A stretch of 64,000 nucleotides of DNA from Streptomyces sp. I6 (GTDB taxonomy: Bacteria; Actinomycetota; Actinomycetes; Streptomycetales; Streptomycetaceae), in the NCBI GenBank assembly GCA_003725745.1, contig RHDP01000001.1:6179501-6243500 (forward strand), given 5' to 3'. The notes beneath the pieces were generated by a model. It made no database searches and was not told the DNA's origin. It saw only the letters and a program-made list of their open reading frames with translations. Of this stretch, positions 38,293 through 47,423 are shown one piece after another. Positions within the stretch are counted from its first letter, which is position 1; the number at the start of each line of letters is the position of its first letter. The position numbers and the translations under genes are program-made.

Positions 38293-39083
38293 GTGGCAGA
38301 CGATTCGCGATCAAGAACAACGGAACCCTTCGGGTCGTACGCGGCGATCGGTGACAGCTTCACCGAGGGCGTCGGGGACCCCGCACCCGACGGACGGTTC
38401 GTCGGGTGGGCGGACCGTCTCGCGGTCCTGCTGGACGACCGTCTACCGGAACACACCTTCCGCTACGCCAATCTCGCCGTACGCGGCAGACTCCTCGACC
38501 AGATCGTGGAGGAGCAGGTGCCCCGCGCCAGGGAACTCGCCCCGGACCTGGTGACGTTCTGCGCCGGCGGCAACGACATCATCCGGCCCGGCAGTGACCC
38601 CGACGCCGTCGCGGAACGCTTCGAACGGGCGGTCGCCGACCTCACCGCCTCCGTGGGTACGGTGATGGTGACGACGGGGTTCGACACCCGCGGCGTGCCC
38701 GTGCTCCGCCACCTCCGGGGCAGGATCGCCACGTACACCGCGCACGTCCGCGCCATCGCCGACCGCTACCACTGCCCCGTCCTCGACCTCTGGTCCCTCA
38801 GGTCGGTGCAGGACAGGCGGGCCTGGGACGCCGACCGGCTGCACCTCTCGCCCGAGGGGCACACGCGGGTGGCGCTGCGAGCCGCCCAGGTGCTCGGTCT
38901 GGACGTGCCCGCGGACCCCGACCAGCCGTGGCCCCCGCTGCCCCGCGCGGCAGCCTCGAAGTCCGCCGGGACGACATCCAGTGGGCCCGCGAGCACCTCG
39001 CGCCGTGGATCGGGCGGCGGCTCAGGGGTGAGTCGTCCGGCGATCACGTGGCGCCGAAACGCCCTGACCTGCTGCCGCTCTGA
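38293..39083 (+). CDS. SGNH/GDSL-family hydrolase, frameshift near the 3' end
   Basis: Small esterase/lipase-like hydrolase. Block I YAAIGDSFTEGVGD carries the Ser nucleophile, block II NLAVRGR the Gly, block III FCAGGNDIIRPG the Asn, and block V DADRLHLSPEGHTRVA the Asp and His. No signal peptide is seen, so it is probably cytoplasmic. As read, the frame leaves the expected tail near LPRAAASK; adding one C to CCCC at 38941-38944 gives LPPRGSLEVRRDDIQWAREH and ends at KRPDLLPL (263 aa). The repaired end overlaps the 3' end of the leftward radical-SAM gene by 40 bases. The GTG start is preceded by CCTAC-ggtggc-GTAGG (38249-38264), a possible operator. Confidence 0.83.
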
Positions 39084-40051
39084 CCGCCGCGCCCCGCCCC
39101 CGGGCGGCCGCCCGCGCGCGGGAGAGAGGCCGTGGGCGGCTTCGGGACCGCGTCCCCGCCGCCGGTCCCACCCGGGGCGCTCCCGCCGCCGGGCACCGAG
39201 TCCGGGTACCCGGCGGGTATCCGCTCCAGGACCCCGCCGGCGAAGACGTCGTACAGCGGCAGCGACTCCAGATGGACGTAGCCGATGTGGCAGTCGCACA
39301 CCGCGAGCGGGCAGGCCCGCGGCCGCAGCGCCGCGCGGTAGGAGCCGTCGTAGAGATTGCCCAGTGCGGACCGCACGAAGTGGCAGCGCCGAACCGTGCC
39401 GTCGCCGTCCACCGAGACGACCGACTCGCCCGTGCGGCACGGCAGCCCGGCCGAGCGATGAGGCTGCCGGCTGTACGGGAAGAGGGGGTCCAGCGCCGTC
39501 CAGCGGGCGGCCTCCTCGTCCGTGTACGACTGCCCCTCTGCCGCGTTGACCCACAGATAGACCTGGTCCGGGAGGTCCGCCCGGAGCCGTCGGGCGGACT
39601 CCAGGTGCCCCTCGAGGCCGACGATCCCGACGCTGAACCTGATGCCGCGCGCGGTCAGGTCCCGGCATGTGCCGAGGAAGCGGTCGTACGGTGTCTGCCC
39701 GGGGTGGTACGTGCACCACAGCGCCAGCTTCCGCGGGTCCGCGGCGTCCAGCCAGTCCGTACGGCAGCTCAGATTGGTCTGGACGGCGACCCTGCGGATG
39801 TGCGGCAGCCGGGACAGCTCGGCCAGCGCACGCCGGTACCAGGAGCGCACCAGCCCCTCGCCCCAGGGAGTGAACAGCACCGAAAGCCGGTCCTCGCCCT
39901 GCCGCTCCGCCGCCCAGCCCGTGAACCGCTCCAGTGCCGCCCGGTCGGCCCGCAGCTGGTCTCGGCTGTCCCGCCGCTTGGCGAACGGGCAGTAGGGGCA
40001 GTCGTAGTCGCATGACGCCAGCGGCCCGCGGTACAGCACGGTCAGATCCAT
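39044..40051 (-). CDS. STM4011-family radical SAM protein
   Basis: 335-aa radical-SAM enzyme of unknown reaction, last gene of a five-gene cluster named after Salmonella STM4011-4015. The cluster motif is ASCDYDCPYCPFAK (Cx3Cx2C), followed by the strand LSVLFTPWGEG and TNLSCRTDWLD. C-terminal cysteines (RRCHFVRSALGN; RACPLAVCDCHIGY) may hold an auxiliary iron-sulfur cluster. The last 50 residues are Gly/Pro-rich and probably disordered. It begins seven bases after the STM4012 stop. Confidence 0.82.
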   Translation of the reverse strand: MDLTVLYRGPLASCDYDCPYCPFAKRRDSRDQLRADRAALERFTGWAAERQGEDRLSVLFTPWGEGLVRSWYRRALAELSRLPHIRRVAVQTNLSCRTDWLDAADPRKLALWCTYHPGQTPYDRFLGTCRDLTARGIRFSVGIVGLEGHLESARRLRADLPDQVYLWVNAAEGQSYTDEEAARWTALDPLFPYSRQPHRSAGLPCRTGESVVSVDGDGTVRRCHFVRSALGNLYDGSYRAALRPRACPLAVCDCHIGYVHLESLPLYDVFAGGVLERIPAGYPDSVPGGGSAPGGTGGGDAVPKPPTASLPRAGGRPGAGRGGQSGSRSGRFGAT

Positions 40052-40058
40052 CGGCGCC

Positions 40059-41402
40059 TCACTTCGGCTCGTAGGCGGCCATCGCGTGCCGCACGGCGGG
40101 CGAGAACAGCTCGGGGCCCAGCGCGTCCGAGTGCGCCAGCCCCTCCGCGGTGAGCCGCAGCAGCCCCCCGCTCTCCTCCAGCCAGCCCCGCCCGGCGAAC
40201 GCGGCCAGCTCGGCGGCGAAGTCCTCGGCGGGCGCGCTGCCGAAACGCTCCCGGTAGCCGGCCACCTCCATGCCCTCCGCCTGCAGCAGCGACTGCAGCA
40301 GATGCCGGCGGCGCGCCTCCCCGCCGTCGATCCGCCGTCCGACCTCGGCGCGGGTGAAGTCCGCCGTCTCCGTGTAGTCGTCGATGATCGCGCGTATCCG
40401 GCGCATGTCGACGGCGTAGTCGAAGGAGTAGTGCAGCCCCGAGGTGTACGAGCGTGCCCCGCAGCCGAGGCCGATCATGCCGTCGGTCTGGCAGGCGTGG
40501 TCGTCCGGGCCGCGCGGCGCCGTGCCCCGTGCGCCGCAGCGCCGGAACATCCGCATCGAGACCTGCTGGTATCCGTGCGCCAGGAGATGGTCGCGGCCCT
40601 GACGGTAGAGCCGCAGCCGCTGCTCGTCCCAGGCGGCGTCCGCGTCCGCGCCCGGCTGCCGGCCGAGACCGGTCAGCGGCCGTACGTAGAGGGGATACAG
40701 ATACAGCTCTTCGGGACGCCAGGCGAGAGCCGCGTCGAGGGAACGCCGCCAGGTCGTCTCCGTCTGCCCGTCGATGCCGTAGATCAGATCGATGTTGAGG
40801 ACGGGGACGCCGGTGTCCCGGATGCGGCCGAGCGCGGCCTCGACGTCGGCGCGCCGCTGCGGACGGACGGCGGCCCTCGCCTCCTCGTCCACGAAGCTCT
40901 GGACGCCGATGCTCAACCGGGTCGTGCCGCGCCCGGCGAGCACGGCCAGGCGGTCGGCGGTCGCGGTGGCCGGGGACGTCTCCACCGACAGCGGCACCTC
41001 GCACAGATCGGCGCCCATCCGCCGCTCGGCGATGTCGCAGAGCCGCTCCAGCTCCCCGGCGGTGAGGAAGGTCGGCGTGCCACCGCCGAACGCGGCGGCC
41101 GCGAACCGGACCGGTTCCGTGTCGCCCAGCGCCTCCCGCACGGCCGCGGCCTGCCGCTCCAGCGCGTCGAGATACCGCGCCGTCAGCTCGCCAGGGGCGC
41201 CGATCCGGGTGAAGAGGTTGCAGAAGCCGCAGCGGACCTCGCAGAACGGGACGTGGAGGTAGAGGGAGAGCGCGTCCTTGCGCTCCCCGGCCCACAGTTC
41301 GCCCAGCGCGGGCCGCTCCGGCAGCGGACGGTAGGACGTCTTGTGCGGGTACGCGTACACATAGCTCCGGTACGGGCGGATCCCCGGCACCGCGCCGCTC
41401 AC
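40059..41402 (-). CDS. STM4012-family radical SAM protein (HemW-like)
   Basis: 447-aa radical-SAM protein resembling coproporphyrinogen III oxidase/HemW. The motif is LHVPFCEVRCGFCNLFTRIG (Cx3Cx2C with the HemW-like CNLF), AAAFGGGTPTFLTAGELERL (GGE-like SAM site), RLSIGVQSFVDEEARAA, and the NIDLIYGIDGQTE block. The C-terminal HemN-like domain (LGLGCGARSYTSGLHYSFD; then GWLEESGGLLRLTAEG) is present. The GTG start overlaps the STM4013 stop (GTGA). The substrate is unknown; heme- or peptide-related chemistry cannot be told apart here. Confidence 0.85.
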   Translation of the reverse strand: MSGAVPGIRPYRSYVYAYPHKTSYRPLPERPALGELWAGERKDALSLYLHVPFCEVRCGFCNLFTRIGAPGELTARYLDALERQAAAVREALGDTEPVRFAAAAFGGGTPTFLTAGELERLCDIAERRMGADLCEVPLSVETSPATATADRLAVLAGRGTTRLSIGVQSFVDEEARAAVRPQRRADVEAALGRIRDTGVPVLNIDLIYGIDGQTETTWRRSLDAALAWRPEELYLYPLYVRPLTGLGRQPGADADAAWDEQRLRLYRQGRDHLLAHGYQQVSMRMFRRCGARGTAPRGPDDHACQTDGMIGLGCGARSYTSGLHYSFDYAVDMRRIRAIIDDYTETADFTRAEVGRRIDGGEARRRHLLQSLLQAEGMEVAGYRERFGSAPAEDFAAELAAFAGRGWLEESGGLLRLTAEGLAHSDALGPELFSPAVRHAMAAYEPK

Positions 41403-42330
41403 CGGGCACCGTCCGCGTCATCCGGCCCCGGCAGGAGGAACTGCGCGTACGGCACGGTCCACACGACCTCGTGTCCCAGGCGATGGCCGGTGTGACCGTC
41501 CTCGCCGTACGCCGTGCCGTGGTCGGAGCAGACGATCGCGAAGCAGCGCCGGCGGCTGCCCGCCGCGGCGAAGAGCCGGCCCATGTGCCGGTCGACGTAC
41601 TCCAGCGCCGCGGCGTGGGTCTCGCGCGAGTCACCCGCCTCCCGCGTCGCCCCGGGCAGGTGGAACCAGTTGGGCTGGTGCAGGGCCGAGACGTTGACGA
41701 AGAGGAACAGGCGCTGATCCGCGGGGAGCCCGGCGACGACCTCCTCCGCTCTGGCGACCTGCGACTCGAAGGAGGTCGGGGAGGCCACCCCGAACTCCGG
41801 CTCCCAGTGGCTCTCCTGGAACAGTCCCGGCAGCACCGCACCGAGCGGCCCCGCCGGTTGAAGAATCCGACGCCGCCGATGCACACCGTCCGGTACCCGG
41901 CTTCGGCGAGCCCGGACACCAGGTCCGGCGTGTCGTACACGAACGTGCCGTCGGCGGTCGTCTCACTGCCCGCGAACCGCGCGGCGAAGAGCCTCGGGTG
42001 AGGACCGGGCTCGGCGGGCGTCGGCAGGAAGCCGGCGAAGATCGCCTGATGCGCGGCCCAGGTGAAACTGCCCGGGGAGTGCCGCCGCTCCCAGCGGCCG
42101 CCAGGGAGACGACCTGCCAGATGCGGGATGCGGCCGGCGGCCGCCAGCTCCTCCGCGACGTCGAAGCGCAGCGTGTCGAGGGTGACGAGCAGCAGGTCGT
42201 CCGTGCCGACGACCTCCCGCATGTCCGTCGGGGGCGATCCGGCGGTGCGGTGCGGTGACCCTGCCGGGTCCGTCGTGGGGGACTGCGTCATGCCGGCCGG
42301 ACCGGTCCGGCGGGGAGGGGCTGGGTGCAT
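41399..42330 (-). CDS. STM4013-family hydrolase (alkaline phosphatase/sulfatase fold), one frameshift
   Basis: Metal-dependent hydrolase-like protein of about 310 aa. The N-terminal metal/nucleophile strand is LLLVTLDTLRFDVAEELAA (DTLRFD), the middle GSFTWAAHQAIFAGFLPTP, and the C-terminal metal site FAIVCSDHGTAYGEDGHTG (DHG). The break is at GGVGFFNRRG; adding one base to the run seen as CCCC at 41849-41852 restores PLGAVLPGLFQESHWEPEFG. ATG at 42330 has GAGGAA six bases upstream. It overlaps the end of STM4014 by 43 bases. The DxDG-type sites suggest a phospho- or sulfo-ester substrate, otherwise unknown. Confidence 0.8.
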
Positions 42331-43454
42331 GCTGGTTCCTCATCGTGCGGTCGTACGGCGGCGGCGACCTGCGCCGCATAGGTGTCGAGTCCCTCGCTGC
42401 CGCTGCCCGGCAGTCCCGTGAGCCCCGGCAGGAGGTCGCCGAAGGCGTTGACCTCGCCGACGGCGAACCGGCGCCAGCCCGTGGCCGGCAGCAGGTCGAC
42501 GCCGACGCACAGGGTTCCGGGGAAGCGGCGGGCTGCCCGCTTGCACGGGCCGAGCACATCGTCGCGCCAACTGCGGCCGGCGGCCCGCACCGCGGCCCTC
42601 GCCTCTGCCAGGTCCCCCCGGACACCGCCCAGATGGAGATTGGTCAGCGGGGACCGGCTCGTCCGTACCACGGCGTGTGTGGCCCGGCCGGCGACGACCA
42701 CGACCCGCAGGTCGGCGGCCCGCCCGTGCTGGTCGGCCTTCGGCAGCCAGCGCTCGATGTGCAGACCGTCGGGCGCGAGGGTGTCCACGATGGCGGCGAT
42801 CTCCGGCTCGGCGGTGTAGCGGCGCAGCCTGAGCGAGTTGAACAGCCTTCCGTCCGCTGTCCGTTCCACCGATGTCACCGCCCGGACGCGGCCGCCGCCG
42901 GCGAACTCCACGGCCAGGACACCGGACGCCGAGGAACCGTGCGCGAGCTTCACGAACGCACGGCGGTAGCCCGGTTCCGCGAGTACGGCCCGCACCTCGT
43001 CCCAGCCGCGAACGGCGGGCGCCTCCGCGCCCGAGGTGGGCGACGGCGGCACCGCCACACCGGCCGTCGCGAGCCGCTCGTGGCACAGCCGCTTGTCGAA
43101 CAGCACGGCGATCTCCTCCGGGTCGTCCAGCAGGGCGCCGCCCGCCGCCCGCACGGATTCCGCCACCTCCCGCACGGCGTCCGTGAAGCGTGCGTACCAG
43201 AGGCCGGTGCCTTCGACCCTGGCCGGGTCCTCGACCCCGCGCAGCAGCCGGTCCACCTCCGGGTCCTCACCGGGCGAGTCGATCCGCACGGTCTCCCCGG
43301 CCGTGAAACCGGCCCGGCCGCGCAGGACGTCCAGCCACGGCACCACACGCGCCTCGGGCAGCCCCGCCGCGCGCAGGGCACGCTGGAAGAAGGCGACCCG
43401 GCGGTTCCCCGGGACGCCGACGACGGCGAAGCGCCGGGGCGCGGCCGGTCTCAC
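42288..43454 (-). CDS. STM4014-family protein (ATP-grasp-like)
   Basis: 388-aa protein with features of ATP-grasp ligases: RRFAVVGVPGNRRVAFFQRA at the start, LLDDPEEIAVLFDKRLCHERL (substrate clamp), AFVKLAHGSSASGVLAVEF (KxxxGSS, ATP-binding loop) and FPGTLCVGVDLLPATG with VGEVNAFGD (metal-binding E/N). So the cluster probably makes or breaks an amide/ester-type bond along with its two radical reactions (inference). GTG at 43454 overlaps the STM4015 stop (GTGA). Confidence 0.78.
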   Translation of the reverse strand: MRPAAPRRFAVVGVPGNRRVAFFQRALRAAGLPEARVVPWLDVLRGRAGFTAGETVRIDSPGEDPEVDRLLRGVEDPARVEGTGLWYARFTDAVREVAESVRAAGGALLDDPEEIAVLFDKRLCHERLATAGVAVPPSPTSGAEAPAVRGWDEVRAVLAEPGYRRAFVKLAHGSSASGVLAVEFAGGGRVRAVTSVERTADGRLFNSLRLRRYTAEPEIAAIVDTLAPDGLHIERWLPKADQHGRAADLRVVVVAGRATHAVVRTSRSPLTNLHLGGVRGDLAEARAAVRAAGRSWRDDVLGPCKRAARRFPGTLCVGVDLLPATGWRRFAVGEVNAFGDLLPGLTGLPGSGSEGLDTYAAQVAAAVRPHDEEPACTQPLPAGPVRPA

Positions 43455-44404
43455 TCGGCCACCGCGGTGAACCGGCCGCCGTCCCCGTCGTCGTCCCACG
43501 GCTCCTGCACATCGTCCAGATCGACGGTGACTCCGGAGGGCTCCAGAGCGCGCCGTATGCGCTCGGCCATCGGCGCGTCGATGAAGTGGTGGTGCAGATC
43601 GAGCCTTTTGAGGTGGGTGAGCGGCTGCCCCTCGAGCAGCGCCGCCGCGCCCTGGTCGCCCAGGGTGCCCATCGACAGGTCCAGTACCTCCAGCCGGGCC
43701 ACGACGGGCGCCGCCGCCAGGGCCGCGGCGATCTCGTCCTGGATCTCGCTGTTGCGCAGGGCCAGCCGGCGGAGCCCGGGAAGCCGGGTGCCGGCGAGGA
43801 ACGGCTCCAGATCGGCGAGTTCGGCGTCACCGCCGTAGCCGGAGGTGCCGAGCCAGAGGTCGAGGCGCTCCAGCGACGGCAGCTCGCAGGCGGCGACGCC
43901 GCGCACCACCTCGGCCGGCAGGCCACCGCTCTCGATGACCAGGCTCCGCAGCCGGTCGTGCCGGGCCGCTCCGAACGCCAGGCCCATACCGCCCCGCACC
44001 CCGAACTCCTCGAGTTGCGGGAAGCCGTCGAGCAGCGGCGTGACATCGCCCTGGTTGATCCAGGAGATCTCGCACTCCTCGAAGGTGATGTCGCCGACGA
44101 ACAGCGCCCGCAGCCCCGGCAGCCGGTCGCGCGCGGCGAGCAGCGTGGAGAACACCTCGTCGGGACCTCTCTCGTAGACATCGCTCCAGGCGCCCACGAT
44201 CAGCGCCCGGACCTCCGCGGTGTCCACGGCGGCGGCGAAGCGCGAAAAGGCGTCCTGCCACGCTTCGTCGCTCTCGTACGCCTCGACGGCGATACGCCAG
44301 GCGACGGCCGCCGGGTCCGGCAGCTCGCCGGCCTTCGCGCCGGCCCCGGGGAAGTCGAACGCGGGCAGGCCGTGCAGCGCCTGCAGATGGCTCCCGATGG
44401 TCAT
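43451..44404 (-). CDS. STM4015-family leucine-rich-repeat protein
   Basis: 317-aa cytoplasmic protein. The N-terminal 90 residues are helical (HLQALHGLPAFDF...). The rest is built of about eight LRR units such as LPSLERLDLWLGTSGYGG, LPGLRRLALRNSEIQDE and LTHLKRLDLHHHFI. It is probably a binding or scaffold partner for the enzymes downstream, as it is the first gene of the cluster. ATG at 44404; no enzyme motif. Confidence 0.82.
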   Translation of the reverse strand: MTIGSHLQALHGLPAFDFPGAGAKAGELPDPAAVAWRIAVEAYESDEAWQDAFSRFAAAVDTAEVRALIVGAWSDVYERGPDEVFSTLLAARDRLPGLRALFVGDITFEECEISWINQGDVTPLLDGFPQLEEFGVRGGMGLAFGAARHDRLRSLVIESGGLPAEVVRGVAACELPSLERLDLWLGTSGYGGDAELADLEPFLAGTRLPGLRRLALRNSEIQDEIAAALAAAPVVARLEVLDLSMGTLGDQGAAALLEGQPLTHLKRLDLHHHFIDAPMAERIRRALEPSGVTVDLDDVQEPWDDDGDGGRFTAVAE

Positions 44405-44805
44405 GACGATGCTCCAGACGGCGGACGGCGATGATCGGCTGATGTGCGAGCAGTTCTACCAAGCGCCACTGACACGGCCCGCCGCGGGGCGGCCACCGCG
44501 TCCACCGGCCCTCGCGCCGGCGGGCAGGGGCGGCGACCTCCCGCTCCGATCCGCCGGTGGCCCGGCGGCGCCGCTCCGCCGCCCCAGCTGCGCTCCGCCG
44601 CACGGCCGGTCGCGCTCCCGCCCCGCCGGGGCCGGTCGTCCCGGCCCGCCTCCTCCCGGCCGGAACGGTCGCCGGTCGGACGGGGCTCCAGCGGACGACC
44701 CGGGGAGCCTCCGCCTCCGAGCCGGTGCCGCGGCCGATGTCAGACCCTGCCCCTAACGTCCATCACAGCCCGGCGCACCAGGTGCCGGCGGCCGAGGGGA
44801 GAGCC
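44405..44805. other. Divergent promoter region between STM4015 and the DUF6745 pair
   Basis: About 400 bp. GC-rich and repetitive at 44500-44660 (CGCTCCGCC/CGCTCCGCCG blocks that form imperfect inverted repeats). No gene is seen. GAGGGGAGAGCC at 44793-44804 is the RBS of the rightward gene. Confidence 0.45.
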
Positions 44806-45132
44806 ATGTACCGGCAGGGAGACGTGCTGATCGTGCCCGTGGCGGAGGACGCCGTCCCCGCCCGCGCCGAGGACGCGCCGGGGGAGCCGAGGGACGGCCG
44901 CGGGCGGCTGGTGCTGGCCCTCGGCGAGGCCACGGGTCACGCCCACGCGGTGACGGGCCCGGGGCGGCTCTTCCGCGACGCGGGCCCGTCCGGGCCGATG
45001 CTTCTGCACCTTCCCGAGGGCGGCCGGGTGGTGCACGAGGAGCACGCGCCGATACCGCTGCCGAAGGGGTGGTACCGGGCGGTTCGCCAGCGGGAGTACC
45101 TCCCGGGCGCGGTGCGGATCGTCGCGGACTGA
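44806..45132 (+). CDS. Small uncharacterised protein, partner of DUF6745 gene
   Basis: 108 aa, no signal or membrane helix. MYRQGDVLIVPVAED at the start, GEATGHAHAVTGPGRL in the middle and APIPLPKGWYRAVRQREYLP at the end give an all-beta, barrel-like impression. I do not know its function. GAGGGGAGAGCC precedes the ATG. It is usually found beside a DUF6745 gene in streptomycetes, as here, which suggests a paired role. Confidence 0.72.
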   Translation: MYRQGDVLIVPVAEDAVPARAEDAPGEPRDGRGRLVLALGEATGHAHAVTGPGRLFRDAGPSGPMLLHLPEGGRVVHEEHAPIPLPKGWYRAVRQREYLPGAVRIVAD

Positions 45133-45201
45133 GCGCCGGCAACGCCCTCCCCCGCGGGGAGGCCGGCGGGGCGCACGACGCGCCAGGACGGGAACAGGGC
45201 C

Positions 45202-46293
45202 GTGACAGGGCAGGAACAGCCGTACACCGGAACAGCCATACAGGGGACGGGGCTTCGGATGCAGTACATGGACAAGTGGCGGGCCGTGGCCGCGGCGACG
45301 GGCCCGGCCGACCGGGCGGCCGCTGAGGACGCGGTCGGACTCGCCTATCGCACGGCAGGGCTCGCGGAGCCCGGGCGCTTCGTGTGGGTGGGGTCGCCCA
45401 GGGCCGCCGTGACGGCGGTGCGGTTGCTCCGGGACGCGGGCCGCTCGGTGCGGGACGAGGTGAGGACCGTGCCCTGGGCCGAGGAGCGCCGCCGTGTGCA
45501 CGACGCCCTCGGGCCGGCGGGCTGGACGGAGCTGTGGGGGAGGAGCGGCGCGTTGCTGTGGGACACCACGCGCGCACTCGCGGAGCGGATACGGGCGGGC
45601 GTGGCCGACGCCCTCGCTGCGGACGCCGCCCGCACCGGGGACGACTCCGACGCCGCGGACGCCGAGCGGAAGGCGGCGCGGATGGTCCTGCTGGACGCGG
45701 TGCTGGGTCAGCACGACGCCGCCTGGCTCGCCGCCTTCGACGGCCGCAGCGACCGGCTCGCCGGCCTGGCCCGGGTGGCCCGGCACGCCGGCTGGTGGTG
45801 GCCCTTCGAGAAGGCCGTGGTGATCTGCGAGCGGCCCGTGGAACTGCACCGCGACGAGGCGGGCCGGCTCGATCGCGGTGACGGTCCGGCGCTCGCGTTC
45901 CCGGACGGCTTCGCGCTCCACGCCTGGCGTGGAATGCCCGTGACGGCCGGGTTCCTGTCCGGTCTGGCCTCCCTCACCCCGGAGCGCATACGCACCGAGG
46001 AGAACGCCGAACTGCGCCGGGTCATGCTGGAGTTCTACGGCTACGACCGCTATCTGGCCGAGTCGGGAGCCCGGCCCGTGCACCGGGACGAGACCGGCGT
46101 CCTGTGGCGCATCGCGCTGGCCGACGACGAGGACGTGGCGATGGTGGAAGTGGTCAACTCCACGCCCGAGCCCGACGGTACGCACAAGACCTACTGGCTC
46201 CGGGTGCCGCCCGCGACCCGGACCGCGAAGGAGGGCGTCGCATGGACCTTCGGACTGGACGCCGGGGCGTACGCCCCGCTGCGTCAGACCTGA
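45202..46293 (+). CDS. DUF6745 domain-containing protein
   Basis: 363-aa cytoplasmic protein of unknown function. The N-terminal KWRAVAAATGPADRAAAEDA and the middle LARVARHAGWWWPFEKAVV are recognisable, followed by a repeat-like region (ERPVELHRDEAGRLDRGDGP, then FALHAWRGMPV), where short LHRDE/DGPALAFPDG units resemble those of other DUF6745 proteins. GTG at 45202 is the first start. An ATG at 45259 (MQYMDKWRAVAA) would remove a tail that shows no conservation-like pattern and may be the true start. The stop overlaps the convergent PfkB gene by ten bases. Confidence 0.72.
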   Translation: MTGQEQPYTGTAIQGTGLRMQYMDKWRAVAAATGPADRAAAEDAVGLAYRTAGLAEPGRFVWVGSPRAAVTAVRLLRDAGRSVRDEVRTVPWAEERRRVHDALGPAGWTELWGRSGALLWDTTRALAERIRAGVADALAADAARTGDDSDAADAERKAARMVLLDAVLGQHDAAWLAAFDGRSDRLAGLARVARHAGWWWPFEKAVVICERPVELHRDEAGRLDRGDGPALAFPDGFALHAWRGMPVTAGFLSGLASLTPERIRTEENAELRRVMLEFYGYDRYLAESGARPVHRDETGVLWRIALADDEDVAMVEVVNSTPEPDGTHKTYWLRVPPATRTAKEGVAWTFGLDAGAYAPLRQT

Positions 46294-47201
46294 GCGGCAG
46301 CCAGCGCCTCCCGGCCGATCAGCGCCGAACCGCCCTGCCCCGTGCAGGCGTAGGCCCCGGCCACCGCACCGAGCCGTGCGCAGTCCTCCACACGGCGGCC
46401 CGCCAGCCGGCCGTAGAGGAAGCCGGAGACGTACGCGTCGCCCGCGCCGTTGGAGTCCACCACCGGTGCGGGCGGCACCGTCGCCGGTATCGGTCGGGGT
46501 GTGCGGCCGCCGTCGCGGGTCATCAGATACGAGCCGCCGGCTCCGGCCGTGGCGACCACCACCTCGGCGCGGCCCTCGCGCAGGATCTCCCGCATCACCG
46601 AGGCGATCCGCTCGCCGGCCCCGGCCGCGCTCAGGAACACCACGTCGGAGCGGAGTGCGAAGTCCCGGTGGTAGTCCTCCACTCCGTCCCAGTCGTGGAG
46701 ATCGGTGGACACGGGCACACCGAGTGCCGCCACGTCGTCGTAGAGGAAGCGGGCGAAGTCCACGATCGACAGGTGGACGTGGCGGGCCCGCCGCAGATGG
46801 TGGAGGTAGAAGTCGCGCGGCATCCGCAGATCGCCCGGGTCGCGGGCGTCGTAGAACGACATCCTGCGGCCCGTGCCGTCGACCAGGTTCACCGCACGCC
46901 GGGTTCCGGCGGGGGAGACCAGATGCTCGAAGTCCACCCCGCCGCCCACCAGCCGCTCCCGCACCCGGTGGCCCGGCAGGTCGTCGCCGATGAAGTCCAG
47001 GAAGGTCACACCCAGCCCGAGTGCCCGGCACCCCAGCGCCACATTGCCGCCGGTGTGCCCCACCCACTCACGGATCGGAGGCACCCCGACCGAGTCCGCC
47101 TGCGGCACCGGCAGCGAGCCGACCCGCACGACCGTGTCGACCCCGCTTCCGCCGACCACGAGTACGTCGAGGGCGGACTGGTCCGTGCTCTGTGCCGACA
47201 A
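46284..47201 (-). CDS. PfkB-family carbohydrate/nucleoside kinase
   Basis: 305-aa ribokinase-fold sugar kinase. The N-terminal substrate block is VGHTGGNVALGCRALGLGV, and the C-terminal ATP/anion-hole motif is VVDSNGAGDAYVSGFLYG with catalytic Asp (GAGD). Middle RARHVHLSIVDFARFLYDD. I place the start at TTG 47201 (MSAQSTDQSALDVLVVGG), five bases after GGAGAGGAAG; the open frame extends upstream but without any good RBS. The substrate is unknown. Confidence 0.82.
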   Translation of the reverse strand: MSAQSTDQSALDVLVVGGSGVDTVVRVGSLPVPQADSVGVPPIREWVGHTGGNVALGCRALGLGVTFLDFIGDDLPGHRVRERLVGGGVDFEHLVSPAGTRRAVNLVDGTGRRMSFYDARDPGDLRMPRDFYLHHLRRARHVHLSIVDFARFLYDDVAALGVPVSTDLHDWDGVEDYHRDFALRSDVVFLSAAGAGERIASVMREILREGRAEVVVATAGAGGSYLMTRDGGRTPRPIPATVPPAPVVDSNGAGDAYVSGFLYGRLAGRRVEDCARLGAVAGAYACTGQGGSALIGREALAAAQV

Positions 47202-47423
47202 TGTCTTCCTCTCCGCGCGCCTGCCCGTGCGCTGAGCACTCTGCCGTGTCAACGCCGCGCGGTCGAGTCCCGGTTCGCGGGCGAGCGCCTCTTCCGCCCA
47301 CTCCGGCACGACGCACGCGCGCGGCTCGGCGGACCGCACGCGGCGGGGTCGGGACGGGGCCGGCCGTCGACGTGGATGCCGTATTCGCCGGCGACCGGGG
47401 TCACCACGCGGCATGATGCGATC
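47202..47423. promoter_or_regulatory. Divergent promoter region, PfkB kinase and DinB-like gene
   Basis: 222 bp between divergent starts. The GGAGAGGAAG RBS (on the left-going strand) sits at the left end. No obvious repeats or hexamers. Confidence 0.35.

Noticed and set aside
40042-42330. Single 762-aa protein covering STM4013 and STM4012
   Set aside because: Only the first 180 residues are STM4013-like; the remainder is an out-of-frame reading of STM4012. The break at 41849-41852 explains it.
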